From contig NZ_CP147846.1 in assembly GCF_037327425.1 (NCBI RefSeq), positions 496,001-560,000 on the forward strand: a stretch of DNA of 64,000 nt, read 5' to 3'. A program made the position numbers and the translations under genes. Of this stretch, positions 35,949 through 45,979 are shown in pieces. Within the stretch, counting starts at the first letter, position 1. Every line of letters starts with the position of its first letter. The notes below the pieces were generated by a model, which saw only the letters and a program-made list of their open reading frames with translations, was not told the origin of the DNA and searched no databases. This stretch comes from Rhodococcus sovatensis (lineage in GTDB: Bacteria; Actinomycetota; Actinomycetes; Mycobacteriales; Mycobacteriaceae).

Positions 35949-37284
35949 TCAGTGCTCGTGTGACGGACCGAGTAGGTGTTCGCGGAGGAAGCGGGTCGAC
36001 AGTGCAGACCAGTGTTCGGCGTTGCCCATCGCGCAGTGGTCGTCGTCGGCGTACAGCACCAGTTGGGCGTTCGGTGCGCCGACGGCGAGTTCGATCGAGT
36101 CGCGGGTGCTGGCCAACGTGTCTTCGGCCCCGTTGATCACCAGCAGCGGAATCTCGATGTTGCGGTAGCGATGTCGCAACGACAGTGTCGATGTCTTGCG
36201 CGCCAGGTCCGCAATCCCGGTTGCGCCGAGTGTCCGGATCATTGTCGAGACCATCCTCGGGCATCCCGATCGAGATGAGCACGCCGAAACTGCGATGAGT
36301 GAGCGGTCCATTGCACACCGCGACTTTCAATCGTGAATCCGATGCGGCCATGCGCGCAGACCAGTAACCGCCGAAGCTGAAGCCCATCATGCCGATCCGG
36401 TCGGCGTCGATGCGTTCGTCGGCTGAGAGGAAGTCGACCACCGCGGAGTACACTTCTTCGGACGCCGCTGTCATGGGATCGTCGTACGAGTACGTTCCGG
36501 GCATCTCCATGACGAAAGTGCCTAGGCCTGAATCCCGTTGTGCCAAGAGAGGTAGTAGCGTTTCGGCGATCGTGCCCTCCAGACCGTTCGTGACCAGAAC
36601 AGTCGGAATGGGCTTAGATTCCAGCGGTAGCGCGAGAATGCCGTGTACTCGGTCGGAGGTGCCGGGTAGGGCGATGTCGACCACCTCGACGACGTATCCC
36701 ATTGTCGGTGCGAGAGCCAGCAGCAGCGATTCCGACAATCGAGTCGACCGGCGATAGGCGTCGTTGCGTTGCGGCGTCCAGCCTGGCCAAGCGGCAACGA
36801 AGTAGTAGACCAACGCCTTGATCAAACCGTCGATCGCGACCGCTGCGTCGGACGCCTCGGGATGCTCGGCGATGAATTGTGCCGTTGCCCGGGGGTCGGC
36901 AACCGTTCCGCGATCGGCGAGGATCGGTGCCGCTGGGGCCAGTGCTGCACCCAGCTCGGCCAGGATCGTGTCGTCTCGGGCGTCGAACAGTCGAGGGCTC
37001 GTGGGTGCGCCCAGCCGTGACAAGGCTGCGTCGGCGCGTTCGAGTTGTTCAGTGGCGAAGGTCGACCAGTACGGAGCCCACGTGTGGTCCTCGAAGGAGC
37101 GACATTGCGCCAACTGAGCTCGAAATTCGGCGTCGGGTATACCTCCGAGGTGGGTGAAACGGTCCACGAACAGACGGGGTAGAAACGGCGCGACACCACG
37201 GCTGTGTGCGCCCCGTTCGGTGGTACGAGTCAATGCCCTCGCGCTGACCGCAGCTCGCTGTCCCCATTCGATCAACGTTGCCAT
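35949..37284 (-). pseudogene. Alpha/beta hydrolase with a single-base frameshift
   Basis: Read through one extra base near 36256, this gives an about 444-residue hydrolase of the DUF1100/FrsA-like type. It has an N-terminal helical lid region, then the nucleophile elbow GFSFGGYWSAR. After the shift come PLLVINGAEDTL (acid region) and DDDHCAMG with the catalytic His. Removal of one G from the GAGGATGG sequence restores the frame. GGGGAG precedes the ATG at 37284. It is divergent from a TetR gene with paired TCTGCTTTA repeats between. Sequencing error is possible. Confidence 0.8.
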
Positions 37285-37317
37285 CGTGTGTGCTCCCCGT
37301 CCCTTGGCGCAGATGAA

Positions 37318-37373
37318 TCTGCTTTAACGCACCGTAGGGCGCTCGATCACTAAAAGCAAGAAGCTCTGCTTTA
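37318..37373. promoter_or_regulatory. Candidate operator region between hydrolase and TetR genes
   Basis: TCTGCTTTA occurs twice in direct orientation (37318-37326 and 37365-37373), with the inverted TAAAAGCA (37351-37358) between. The right pair forms TAAAAGCA-N8-TGCTTTA, a TetR-type palindrome. It lies between divergent starts at 37284 and 37399. Inference. Confidence 0.5.
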
Positions 37374-37398
37374 GCCTTGGGATGTGAAGGAGACGGAA

Positions 37399-38004
37399 GT
37401 GGTTGCAGGAAAACGTCGTCGGCCGGGTGGCCGCGCCGCAAAGGTGACGGAGGCTGTCCACAGGGCTGTGCTCGAGGCCGTCTTGGAAGTCGGTGTCGAG
37501 AAGGTGAGCATTCCTGACATCAGCCGTCGGTCCGGAGTGCGTGACAGCACGATCTACCGACGGTGGGTAACGCGGGAGAATTTGGTTCTCGATGTACTGC
37601 TCACCGGTAGCGGGCGCACCTTGGCGGTACCCGACACGGGCGCTCTTCGTGACGACCTGGTCGCGTTCGCCACCGCACTCGACGTGTACCTGAAATCTGC
37701 TATCGGGCAGGGTCTGCTCCGAGTTTTCGCCTCGATCGCAGACACACCCGAGATCGCCGAGTCGCGTAACACGTTCTGGCAAGAGCGTTTCAAGTCTGTC
37801 GCGGTGATCATCGACCGCGCGTCCGAACGCTCCGAGATAGCTGCCGATGTCGATGCCCGTGCCGCGATCGAACTACTGATAGCCCCGATACATTTCCGTC
37901 ATCTACTCTCCCGGCAACCATGCGATCGAGAATTCATCGATAGCCTGGTGAGTGCCGTAATCGGTTACTGCGGAACGGCGTCGTGCGATGAAAAGCGGTT
38001 CTGA
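37399..38004 (+). CDS. TetR-family transcriptional regulator
   Basis: A 201-residue regulator. The HTH spans about residues 15-60 (VLEVGVEKVSIPDISRRSGV, then DSTIYRRWVTRENLVLDVL); the ligand domain has the ALDVYLKSAIGQGLLRVFAS pattern of TetR_C. GTG at 37399 is chosen because AAGGAG lies 6 bases before it; an earlier GTG at 37384 precedes that site. It is divergent from the hydrolase and likely represses it and itself. Confidence 0.85.
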   Translation: MVAGKRRRPGGRAAKVTEAVHRAVLEAVLEVGVEKVSIPDISRRSGVRDSTIYRRWVTRENLVLDVLLTGSGRTLAVPDTGALRDDLVAFATALDVYLKSAIGQGLLRVFASIADTPEIAESRNTFWQERFKSVAVIIDRASERSEIAADVDARAAIELLIAPIHFRHLLSRQPCDREFIDSLVSAVIGYCGTASCDEKRF

Positions 38005-38036
38005 ACCCATCCAACCCAGGACGGATCCGCAGTATG

Positions 38037-39773
38037 TCAGCGGTTGCCGACGAGTTTCCATCCTCCGGCGTTCTTGCGGCTGTTCCAGAAGTCTCGGTAG
38101 CGGCCGCCCTGTTCGAGAAGCGAATCATGAGTTCCTCGTTCCGCGATAGTCCCGTCGGATCCGAGGACGAGGATCTGGTCGGCCGCGGTCACAGTGGACA
38201 GCTTGTGCGCTATGACGATGACCGTACTGGTCTGGGCCAGGTGTCCGATCGACTGCTGGACGAACTGTTCGTTCTCCGGGTCGAGCGCGGCCGTGGCCTC
38301 GTCGAGAAGCACGATCGGTGAGCCCTTGATCAGCGCCCTCGCGATGGAGATTCGCTGTCGCTCCCCGCCGGACAATGCAGTGCCGCCCTCACCGACGCGC
38401 GTATCCCAACCAGCGGGAAGCCGCGCGACGATCTCGTCGACGCCCGCCAAGCGCGACGCCTCGGCCAGGTGTCGGTCGCTCGCGTCCTCGCGTCCGACCA
38501 GGATGTTGGCCCTGAGGGTGTCGTCGAACAGGTAGACGTCCTGGAAGACCATCGCGATCTGGTCCATGAGTTGCTCGGTTGTGTGCTCGCGCACATCGGT
38601 TCCACCGACCTTCACCGAACCGCTGCCGATATCCCAGAACCGCGCGATGAGCCTGGTGACAGTGGTCTTGCCGGACCCCGAGGGGCCGACGAGGGCTGTC
38701 ATCGAACGTGCAGGGACGTCGAAGGACACCCCGTCGAGCACGAGTGCGTCGGTGTAGCCGAAGTGCACGTCCTCGAACTCGATCCTGCCGGGTTCGAGAA
38801 GGTCTGCCGGTTCCTCGGGGTCGGGAAGAGGAGCCAGGTCCAGAACTGCACTCATCCGTCTGATTTCGTTTCGGGCCATACGAAGTGCGCCGGCGAACTC
38901 TCCGACCTCGCTGATCGGCTGAACGAACCGAGCGATCAGACCTAGCAGGGCGATCAGCGTCACGGCGTCGAGATTTCCTCCGACCGCGAGATATGCGCCG
39001 AGAGAAATCAGCACCGAGAAGCACAGTTGGATGGCAAGACCGGACACGACCATGCCGAAGACGCTGTATGCCATGCCTTTACGGCCGACGATCTGCTGGT
39101 TCTCGATGGCGTCGTCGAGTGGGGTGTAGGTGCCGCTCGTGCGTCCGAATGCGCGCAGGACGGGCTGATACCGTGCGTACTCGAGTACTCTGTTGGTGGC
39201 GACGAGTGCTGCCTCATGCGCGAGGTCGTCGCCTTTCGAGATCATGACTGCTGCGAATCTCGACGTCGCCGCGATTACCGGAACTGCAAGGAGCAGTGCG
39301 ATACCTAACCGCCAGTCGAAGAACAGCACTGCAACAACTATCGTTGCGGGCGAAGCGATTCCGGTGATGACCGGGGTAAGTAGGTGTGCCGCTGCCCCGC
39401 CGACCGACAGGGTTCCCTTGCTCGCCATCTGCGACGTCGACGCGACGGTTTCGGGCCCGAACCAGCCGAGGGGCAGCGTGACGAGATGGTCGCCGATCCG
39501 TAGATGCATCGTCCGCAGTGCGGTCAGAGCGACGCCGAATCCTTTCATCGCCTGCACGTAATGCGCAGTCGAGCACGCCAGTGCGGCGACAGCCATGGCG
39601 GCGAGCCATCGAAGTGCCGAGGGGTAGTCGCCCTCGAACAGCGCTCGCGTAACGGGAACCAGGAAGGACACGGCGATGCCCTGCAGCACGCCATACGCAA
39701 TGGCCCAGAAGAGGAATGCTCGAACCGGTCCGCGGTGCTGTGGTCCGAGTATGCGAATGAGGTCGCGGATCAA
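38037..39773 (-). CDS. ABC exporter-type transporter, half B (IrtB-like)
   Basis: A 578-residue fused permease/ATPase. Six hydrophobic segments fill the first about 310 residues. The ATPase domain has Walker A GPSGSGKTT (about residue 360), the signature LSGGERQR and Walker B IVLLDEATAALD, then the H-loop VIAHKL. The likely start is a TTG at 39773 whose last bases overlap the upstream stop (TTGA). The pair resembles mycobacterial IrtAB, which imports siderophores through an exporter fold, but no siderophore-interacting domain is present here. It works as a heterodimer with the next gene (inference). Confidence 0.85.
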   Translation of the reverse strand: MIRDLIRILGPQHRGPVRAFLFWAIAYGVLQGIAVSFLVPVTRALFEGDYPSALRWLAAMAVAALACSTAHYVQAMKGFGVALTALRTMHLRIGDHLVTLPLGWFGPETVASTSQMASKGTLSVGGAAAHLLTPVITGIASPATIVVAVLFFDWRLGIALLLAVPVIAATSRFAAVMISKGDDLAHEAALVATNRVLEYARYQPVLRAFGRTSGTYTPLDDAIENQQIVGRKGMAYSVFGMVVSGLAIQLCFSVLISLGAYLAVGGNLDAVTLIALLGLIARFVQPISEVGEFAGALRMARNEIRRMSAVLDLAPLPDPEEPADLLEPGRIEFEDVHFGYTDALVLDGVSFDVPARSMTALVGPSGSGKTTVTRLIARFWDIGSGSVKVGGTDVREHTTEQLMDQIAMVFQDVYLFDDTLRANILVGREDASDRHLAEASRLAGVDEIVARLPAGWDTRVGEGGTALSGGERQRISIARALIKGSPIVLLDEATAALDPENEQFVQQSIGHLAQTSTVIVIAHKLSTVTAADQILVLGSDGTIAERGTHDSLLEQGGRYRDFWNSRKNAGGWKLVGNR

Positions 39774-41524
39774 CGTGCTGCTGCCTCTCGTGCGTCTGTG
39801 ATGACGGCTCTCTGGTGGGCGGTCCACATGCGTGCATAGTGTCCGGCCGCGGCGACCAGATCGTCGTGCGTTCCCTGTTCGACGATCTCGCCTCCGTCGA
39901 GGACGAGTATTCGGTCGGCGTCCATAATCGACTCGAGGCGGTGCGCGATGACGAGGATGGTGCGACCACGAGCAAGTGTCGACAGAGCTCGCTGGATCTC
40001 CGCCTCGGACTCGGGGTCCGCGAAGGCGGTGGCTTCGTCCAGTACGAGGATCGGTGTGTCGGCGAGGATCGCTCGGGCGATCGAAACCCTTTGTGCCTCT
40101 CCACCGGAGAGCAGCGCGTCATCGCCGATCACTGAATCGTAGCCGCGCGGCAGAGCGAGTATCCGCTCGTCGATCTGTGCCGCTTTCGCAGCGTCGCGCG
40201 CGGTGGCGAGGTCGGCATCGGGCCGGCCGAGCCGAATGTTGTCGAGAACGGATTCGTTCAGCAGTTGCACGTCCTGCAGCACGAACCCGACGTAGCGGTA
40301 CAGCTCTGCTGTTGCGATGGTGCGAACGTCGACACCTCCGATCGTCACGGCGCCACCCGTGACGTCGTGGAAGCGGAGGACCAACGTCGCAAGAGTCGAT
40401 TTGCCTGACCCGGAGGCGCCGACCAACGCCGTCACCGACCCGGATGGCATCGCAAAACTGACGTCTCTCAGGACTTCAGTGGTGCCGTCGTACGAGAAGC
40501 TGACCTTGTCGAAGCGAACATCGCTGCCGTCCGGACTCTTGGGGTTGCTGGGTTCGAGAAGCGCCGGAGTTTCGAATAGTTCGACGAGTCGGCCCGCCGC
40601 CGCGCTCGCCTCGCGTCTGGCCTGCATGCCGAAGCTGACGGCCATGATCGCAACCGGGAGCGCCATGGCAATGAGGGCCGCGGCGATGACGTCGAGAGGG
40701 GTGACCCAGCCCGCGAACACGAACCACACGCCGCCGAGCAGGTTGACCAGAAGCACTATGGGTGCGCTGAGCGAGATGGAGGACAGGGCGTCGGTTCGCA
40801 GCATCGGCCCGACCCAGCCTCCGTATGCATCGCCGAAAGAAATTGCTGCCGAACGGTATCGGCTGTGTGCCTTGCCTGCTTGACCAAACGCCTTGACGAC
40901 GGAGATGCCTGCGACGAACTCGACGATCGTCGAACTGATGGCTTCGATGCCCTTGTTCATCTCGGTCATCTTCACGTCCATGTCCTTGGTCATGGACGCA
41001 TACGCGGCGATGTAGATCGGTAGGGTCGCCACGGCGAGTAGTGCGAGGCGCCAGTCGAGGTAGGAGATGTAGCCGATACCGAACACGGGAGTCGCGACGG
41101 CGCCTACGGTTTCGACGGCCTGATGTGCGACGAGATAGTGTAGGTCCGCGATGTCGTTCTGCGCCTTCTTGCGCACCGACCCCGACGTGTTCCTGCCGAA
41201 CCAGCCCAGCGGGAGTGTGCCTAGGGTGGTGACGATCTTCCGTCGCAGAATCGCCTGCATCGAGACGTCGGCGTAGTGGGTGACCAGCAGAGCGCCACTG
41301 CCGAATGCTGCGCGTGCACCCAGGCCGGCGACCACGATCCACACCACCGGCAGTACGACACCGAAAGTGTCGGCGTCGCCGCTCAACAGGATCTTGCCGA
41401 GTTCGACGATGGCGACGTACGGAACGATCGTTGCTGCAGACGCGATGATCTGCATCGCCATGGCTATACGTATGCGGCTCTGGACCGGTTCGAGTATGCC
41501 CCCCAGGGCGGTGCTTCTTCTCAC
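39770..41524 (-). CDS. ABC exporter-type transporter, half A (IrtA-like)
   Basis: A 584-residue fused permease/ATPase starting at GTG 41524, with AGGAG 9 bases upstream. The membrane domain starts with IRIAMAMQIIASAATIVPYV. The ATPase domain has Walker A GASGSGKST, signature LSGGEAQR, and PILVLDEATAFADPESE: the D-loop is 'AFAD' rather than 'ALD', a feature I associate with siderophore-type half transporters. The stop overlaps the second half's TTG. The N-terminal siderophore-interacting domain of IrtA is missing. Confidence 0.85.
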   Translation of the reverse strand: MRRSTALGGILEPVQSRIRIAMAMQIIASAATIVPYVAIVELGKILLSGDADTFGVVLPVVWIVVAGLGARAAFGSGALLVTHYADVSMQAILRRKIVTTLGTLPLGWFGRNTSGSVRKKAQNDIADLHYLVAHQAVETVGAVATPVFGIGYISYLDWRLALLAVATLPIYIAAYASMTKDMDVKMTEMNKGIEAISSTIVEFVAGISVVKAFGQAGKAHSRYRSAAISFGDAYGGWVGPMLRTDALSSISLSAPIVLLVNLLGGVWFVFAGWVTPLDVIAAALIAMALPVAIMAVSFGMQARREASAAAGRLVELFETPALLEPSNPKSPDGSDVRFDKVSFSYDGTTEVLRDVSFAMPSGSVTALVGASGSGKSTLATLVLRFHDVTGGAVTIGGVDVRTIATAELYRYVGFVLQDVQLLNESVLDNIRLGRPDADLATARDAAKAAQIDERILALPRGYDSVIGDDALLSGGEAQRVSIARAILADTPILVLDEATAFADPESEAEIQRALSTLARGRTILVIAHRLESIMDADRILVLDGGEIVEQGTHDDLVAAAGHYARMWTAHQRAVITDAREAAAR

Positions 41525-41562
41525 GACGAACTCCTGCTCCGAATACGCTCAGCTGCACTTGT

Positions 41563-41591
41563 TAGGGAACCCTACATCGGTTGGGTTCCTA
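41563..41591. promoter_or_regulatory. Inverted repeat upstream of the ABC pair
   Basis: TAGGGAACCC (41563-41572 region) faces GGGTTCCTA (to 41591) with a 10-base loop; the arms match except for one extra G. It lies about 40 bp before the GTG start. It may be an activator or repressor site. It does not match the IdeR consensus. Confidence 0.45.
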
Positions 41592-41673
41592 TTTGGGCGG
41601 CTAGGATTCTCCGTCGCTGCGCGACAGGTATTGGAAGATCAGCTGACAGCCGGACGCCGGTGTCCGGTGAACG

Positions 41674-41886
41674 TCAGTCGTCGACTGCCCTGAGCGCAGC
41701 GCTCAGAGCTCGCTGCGCCGATACTTCCGCTTCGATCGCACTGTGAAACTCGACGTCCTCGTCCTCGACGACCAACGGGATATCGGGGTCGGACTGTCCC
41801 CGCTCACCGGCGAGCGCGTACTCGTGGTCCTTGGCCATCCGGTACGCGGCGAACGCCGAATCCTGCTTCTCCTGTGCGGTTGCCAT
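41674..41886 (-). CDS. Small acidic hypothetical protein (70 aa)
   Basis: A 70-residue acidic, Ala/Glu-rich, predicted helical protein: MATAQEKQDSAFAAYRMAKD, then SDPDIPLVVEDEDVEFHSAI. The ATG at 41886 lies 4 bp after the stop of an upstream 47-residue frame, hinting at coupling. No recognisable family, no membrane segment, no cysteine. It may be a real conserved small protein, but a ribosome site is weak. Confidence 0.45.
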   Translation of the reverse strand: MATAQEKQDSAFAAYRMAKDHEYALAGERGQSDPDIPLVVEDEDVEFHSAIEAEVSAQRALSAALRAVDD

Positions 41887-41890
41887 GTCG

Positions 41891-42034
41891 TCAGGCTCGT
41901 TGGTGCCGAGGACGGGGGTGCCTGGGCGCAGCCTCGGGTGCTGTTTCGGTGAACGGTTCGACAGTGCGATCCACACCGCGGGTTTCGATGCCCAGGATGT
42001 TCTGCAATTCGTCGTGGATAGGGGTACTGCTCAC
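41891..42034 (-). CDS. Possible very small protein (47 aa)
   Basis: A frame from GTG 42034 reading SSTPIHDELQNILGIETRGV and ending PRHPRPRHQRA. AGAAGG lies about 10 bases before the GTG. Stop is 4 bp before the next small gene. The first half looks protein-like; the Pro/Arg-rich end could be chance. The rest of the gap 42035-42281 shows nothing. Confidence 0.35.
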   Translation of the reverse strand: MSSTPIHDELQNILGIETRGVDRTVEPFTETAPEAAPRHPRPRHQRA

Positions 42035-42281
42035 GGGATAACTCGACCTTCTTGACCGTTGGATGGAGCAGGTCAGTGGGGTTCTGCAGTGTCGCCGTCA
42101 GCGCTTCGCCGACTGCGTACTTCCGACCCTACTTGTTTTCGTGACGGAGTTGCGAAGACTCGGTTGATCAGCCCGTCTGAACACGCACCTCGGTAGAGCA
42201 GAGGGAATTCTGTCACTCCCGAGCGCTCGCGCGCGATAGTTTCGCTGCAGCCTACTGCAGGTTTCGGAGGCTGGTTCCGAT

Positions 42282-43025
42282 CTAATCGAACGTCCGGTGC
42301 GGTACCCCCGCCATCAGGCCGCCGTCGACGATGAACTCGGAGCCGGTGGAGTACGAGGATTCATTGCTGGCGAGGAAGACGACCATCGCACCGACCTCGG
42401 ACGCGTCGGCTCCGCGGCCCAACGGGATCTGCAGGAAGTCCTCGGGGATGCCGTCGGTCATAGGGGTCTTGACGAATCCGGGGTGGACCGAGTTGACGCG
42501 GATCTTGTGCGGAGCGAGTTCCAGGGCGACCGATTTGGTGAGCCCACGCACGGCGAACTTCGTGGCGGTGTAACCGTGGAGACCGGGGCTTCCCCTGAAC
42601 CCTTCGACCGAGGAGATGTTGACGATGGAGCCGCCGCCGGCGTCGATCATCGTCTGGGCGCACGCACGGATACCGAGAAACGTCCCGGTCAAGTTGATGT
42701 CCACGATCCGGCGCCACTCCTCGGGGTCGAACGCTGTGATGAGGTTACCGTTGACTATTCCGGCGTTGTTGACGAGTACCGTTGGAGGACCGAATGTTTC
42801 GTTTGTCAGCCGTACCGCCTGTTCCCAGCTCTCCGGGGACGTCACATCGAGGTGGACGTACAGTGCGGCGTCGCCGAGAGACTCGGCAGCAGCGCGTCCT
42901 TCGTCGTCGAGAATGTCGCCCAGCACTACCTGCGCGCCCTCGGCGACCATGGCGCGGCAGTGGCTCAGTCCCATACCGCGCGCAGCGCCGCTGACGAGCG
43001 CAACTCGTCCACTCAACCGATTCAT
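42282..43025 (-). CDS. Short-chain dehydrogenase (hydroxysteroid-dehydrogenase-like)
   Basis: Classical SDR of 247 residues. SGAARGMGLSHC binds NAD and GDILDDEG holds the Asp that prefers NAD. NNAGIVNG, the Ser in NISSVEGF and YTATK form the active site, and the C-terminal pattern is FIVDGG. It resembles 3alpha/20beta-hydroxysteroid dehydrogenases. AAGGAG precedes the ATG. It overlaps the upstream old-yellow-enzyme gene by ATGA and is the last gene of the cholesterol-oxidase operon, so a steroid substrate is plausible. Confidence 0.87.
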   Translation of the reverse strand: MNRLSGRVALVSGAARGMGLSHCRAMVAEGAQVVLGDILDDEGRAAAESLGDAALYVHLDVTSPESWEQAVRLTNETFGPPTVLVNNAGIVNGNLITAFDPEEWRRIVDINLTGTFLGIRACAQTMIDAGGGSIVNISSVEGFRGSPGLHGYTATKFAVRGLTKSVALELAPHKIRVNSVHPGFVKTPMTDGIPEDFLQIPLGRGADASEVGAMVVFLASNESSYSTGSEFIVDGGLMAGVPHRTFD

Positions 43026-44194
43026 CTTCGGTCTCCTTCGTGGGCGAGCACGCACCGTGTGCCGCTGTAGATCGTCGGCATGCACCGGTTGCAGTGAATG
43101 CATAGGGACGTGGAGCTCTCGTCGTTCTCCATGCGGTTGATCAGATCGGGTTCGCGAAGGAGTGCGCGTGCCATGGCGACGAATTCGAAGCCCTCGGCCA
43201 TAGCCAGGTCCATCGTTGCCCGTGTAGAGATGCCGCCCAGCAGTATGAGAGGAAGTTTCACGACGCTGCGGAACTGTCGAGCCTGATCGAGGAGATACGC
43301 CTCGCGGTACGGGTAGCTGCGCAGAAACTTGCTGCCGACCAGACGAATTCCGGCACGTTGCGGCTGCGGGTACGACGCTGCGAAATCGCGTAGCGGCGCG
43401 TCCCCACGGAAAAGGTACATCGGATTCTTCAGCGAACTGCCCGCGGTGAGTTCGAGTGCATCGAGCGAACCGTCGGCCTCGAGCCACTGCGCGACCGTTA
43501 GGCTCTCGTCGAGCCAGAACCCGCCGGGTACACCGTCGTCCATGTTGAGCTTCGCCGTCACCGCGATCTCGGCGCCGACCTCCGCTCGGACGGCCGACGC
43601 CACAGCGCGCGCGACGCGAGCACGATTGTCGAGGCTTCCGCCGAATTGGTCGGATCGCCGGTTCAGGGCCGGGCTGAGAAATGCACTGACGAAATAGTTG
43701 TGGCCGAAATGCAATTCGACGGCATCGAACCCTGCTGTGACAGCGATGCGGGCAGCCTTCGCATGATCGGCGACGATGCGATCGATGTCGGACTTCGTGG
43801 CAGATCTCGTCAAACGGAGGCTCAACGGGCTGATCTGCCACGTTGGTGCCAGCGCGGTGGCACGGTTGGATTTCGAGTTCGCGACGGGCCCCGCATGCCC
43901 GATTTGGGCTGAAATTGCGGCACCTTCGGAGTGCACACCGTCGGTCAGACGGACCAGTCCCAGCACTGCTTCCTCACGCATCCACATCTGGTGGCGATCG
44001 GTTCTGCCCTCGGGTGAGGATGCGCAGTAGGCAACGGTGGTCATGCCGACTCCGCCAGCGGCGAAGGCTCGGTGGAAGTCGATCAGCTCCTCGGTGACGA
44101 GAGCGTTCGGTGTCCGGCCCTCGAATGTTGCCGCCTTGACGACGCGATTGCGCAGGGTGATCGGGCCGATGGCTGCGGGTTCGAAGATCTTCAT
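43022..44194 (-). CDS. NADH:flavin oxidoreductase (old yellow enzyme family)
   Basis: A 390-residue FMN enzyme with TIM-barrel fold. IFEPAAIGPITLRNRVVKAA starts the barrel. AQIGHAG is the conserved QxxHxG-type strand, HFGHNYFVSAFLSPALNRR is the classic 'Ha.gYLl..FlsP..N.R' motif, and KLPLILLGGI binds phosphate. The C-terminal CIHCNRCM cysteines suggest remnants of an iron-sulfur ligand set as in 2,4-dienoyl-CoA reductase, but the later domains are absent. It probably reduces an enone, such as a steroid enone. It overlaps both neighbours by ATGA. Confidence 0.87.
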   Translation of the reverse strand: MKIFEPAAIGPITLRNRVVKAATFEGRTPNALVTEELIDFHRAFAAGGVGMTTVAYCASSPEGRTDRHQMWMREEAVLGLVRLTDGVHSEGAAISAQIGHAGPVANSKSNRATALAPTWQISPLSLRLTRSATKSDIDRIVADHAKAARIAVTAGFDAVELHFGHNYFVSAFLSPALNRRSDQFGGSLDNRARVARAVASAVRAEVGAEIAVTAKLNMDDGVPGGFWLDESLTVAQWLEADGSLDALELTAGSSLKNPMYLFRGDAPLRDFAASYPQPQRAGIRLVGSKFLRSYPYREAYLLDQARQFRSVVKLPLILLGGISTRATMDLAMAEGFEFVAMARALLREPDLINRMENDESSTSLCIHCNRCMPTIYSGTRCVLAHEGDRR

Positions 44195-45913
44195 GGCATC
44201 ACTCTGTCGAGGAACGGGTTTCGGAAGATCCTGTGTGGATCGTAGGCGTCGAGTGCTTCGGATGCAGTGTCCCACTCGCTGTACCGGGAGGGGAGGGTAT
44301 CGGTGAGAAATTGCACGTCGGCATGAGAGCGTTCGTCCGTGAAAGCCCAGCCCTTGGAATACTCCGGCCGTATCGTCCAGCGTGACCCTGAATAGTGTTG
44401 GTGCATCCACTGTTCCATTTCTCGAAAGAATGTGTGCATTCCTGGTGTGCCAGGGATGGAGACGACGTTCATCCAGATCGCTGTGTCCCATTCCGGGTGC
44501 TCGATCGCGGGGGACAGTGCAGATATGGACGGCGGCCCGGCGCTGTCGACATCGATGACGTCGTCCAGACCGCACAGTCTTACCTCGAACGGACCGTTGA
44601 CCGGATACCGGCCAAGCGAGCTGTAGTGCTGAAGGCGTTCGAAGAGCCAGTTCGTCATGTCGTTGATGACCGCGGCAACGTCGGAGCGGCGGGCGAGCAC
44701 GACACCACCGCCCGCGGTGACACGCAGCGTGTCTGCGCGCAGATAGAACCGGACGTTCTTCGACGTGCCCCAGATGTCGGCGGTACCGGTGAGCGCGAGC
44801 CCGGCCGTGACGGCACCCAGCTGCGATGCGGAGAAGGCCGGAGTCGACGCCCCGAGATACGGTGCAACGGAACCGAGTCCGTCCGTGAGTGGCTCGGGAA
44901 GCATGTCGGAGAAGGCGTAGTTGTAGGGCCCGGTGACCTCCCCTCGAGTCGATAGGGCGCTCCGGTTCGTCGGTCCACACCTTTTCCCATGGTGAGTCGG
45001 TGAACGGGAACCAGGTCGCTTCGACGCTTCCCGACGCGGCGAGGAACTTCTCGAAGGTCCGGCCCGCGGCAGCTGAGGGCGCGAATAGTTCTTGCCACCC
45101 GATATCGAGGATGCTCTGACATCGCACATGCCGATCGGCGCCGGCCTGAAGCGTCACGGAGGTGATGAACGTTCGTCCGAGGTGGGTGAGAAGTGGAAGG
45201 ATGCCAGGGTCGGAGCGCGCGAAGGTTCGAGCGGTGTATTCGCCGGAGGACTCGTCCCAGACGATGGCAGTGAGCGCGGTGACGAGATTGCTCACAGAGC
45301 CGAAGCTCAGTCCCGGTGACGGGCGCTGGCCGTTGGCCGGGGCGGTGGCGCCGTGTGCGTCGATGGCGAGAGCACCGCCGATGGTGATGTCGCCGATGGC
45401 GGGGATGCTTGCCCAGCCGAGTCCGACAGCTTCCAGGGCGGTCAGAATGGCCATCAGGCTTGCGCCGCCCTGCGCGGTGACGGTGGCCGGAGTTCCAGTG
45501 AGGTCGACGCTTACACCGGTCAGATATCTGGTGGTATCCACGAGGATCACTCTGTCGACGGGGTGACCGGGTACGACGGTCAGCGGACTCCAGCCGTGCA
45601 TCGAGCCGCGTGCACGTAGGGTGTATCCGTGCCCCGCAGCCCAGTTGGCCAGGTTCACCACCTGTCGTTCGTCGCGCGGTGCGCATGTCCAGACCCTGTC
45701 GAAATGGATTTCTTTGGACCAGTTCTCGTAGCTCTGTTGGTAGAGATCGATGCCGGGAGGGAAGTCGGGTGGAACCTGGAGCGAGGCGTCGCCACCTGGC
45801 GCAGCCGCTACCGGAGTCCACGCGGACGGCGCCGTCGCGGACACCGCGACGACCGCTGCCGCACCGAAGAAACGGCGGCGTGACAGTGCCGCGGGTGTGT
45901 CGTGTTCGACCAT
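44191..45913 (-). pseudogene. Type II (VAO-fold) cholesterol oxidase with a one-base frameshift
   Basis: Removing one base from the CCCC run at about 44940-44943 gives a 573-residue FAD enzyme that oxidises and isomerises cholesterol. A Tat signal (SRRRFFGAAAVVAVSA) leads to export. The FAD domain has GYTLRARGSMHGWSPLTVVP and IGGALAIDAHGATAP. After the shift the substrate domain continues with GPYNYAFSDMLPEPL and ends DPHRIFRNPFLDRVMP. The gene is first in the operon with old yellow enzyme and SDR. A homopolymer lesion may be a sequencing error; otherwise the enzyme is lost. Confidence 0.87.
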
Positions 45914-45979
45914 GCACTGTCTCCCGTGCCGAGTATTTCGATGCCAGTGGCCTCATAATAGGGGGAGCGGGCGGACCGA

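Noticed and set aside
41563..41591. Inverted repeat before the ABC pair as an IdeR box
   Set aside because: Arm sequence and spacing do not fit the 19-bp TTAGGTTAGSCTAACCTAA consensus; kept only as an unassigned repeat.
43841..45913. Apparent 963-residue fusion of cholesterol oxidase and old yellow enzyme on the minus strand
   Set aside because: The open frame crosses the oxidase frameshift and continues out of frame through its C-terminal half before entering the old-yellow-enzyme frame. The oxidase C-terminus in the other frame and the separate ATG at 44194 show two genes.
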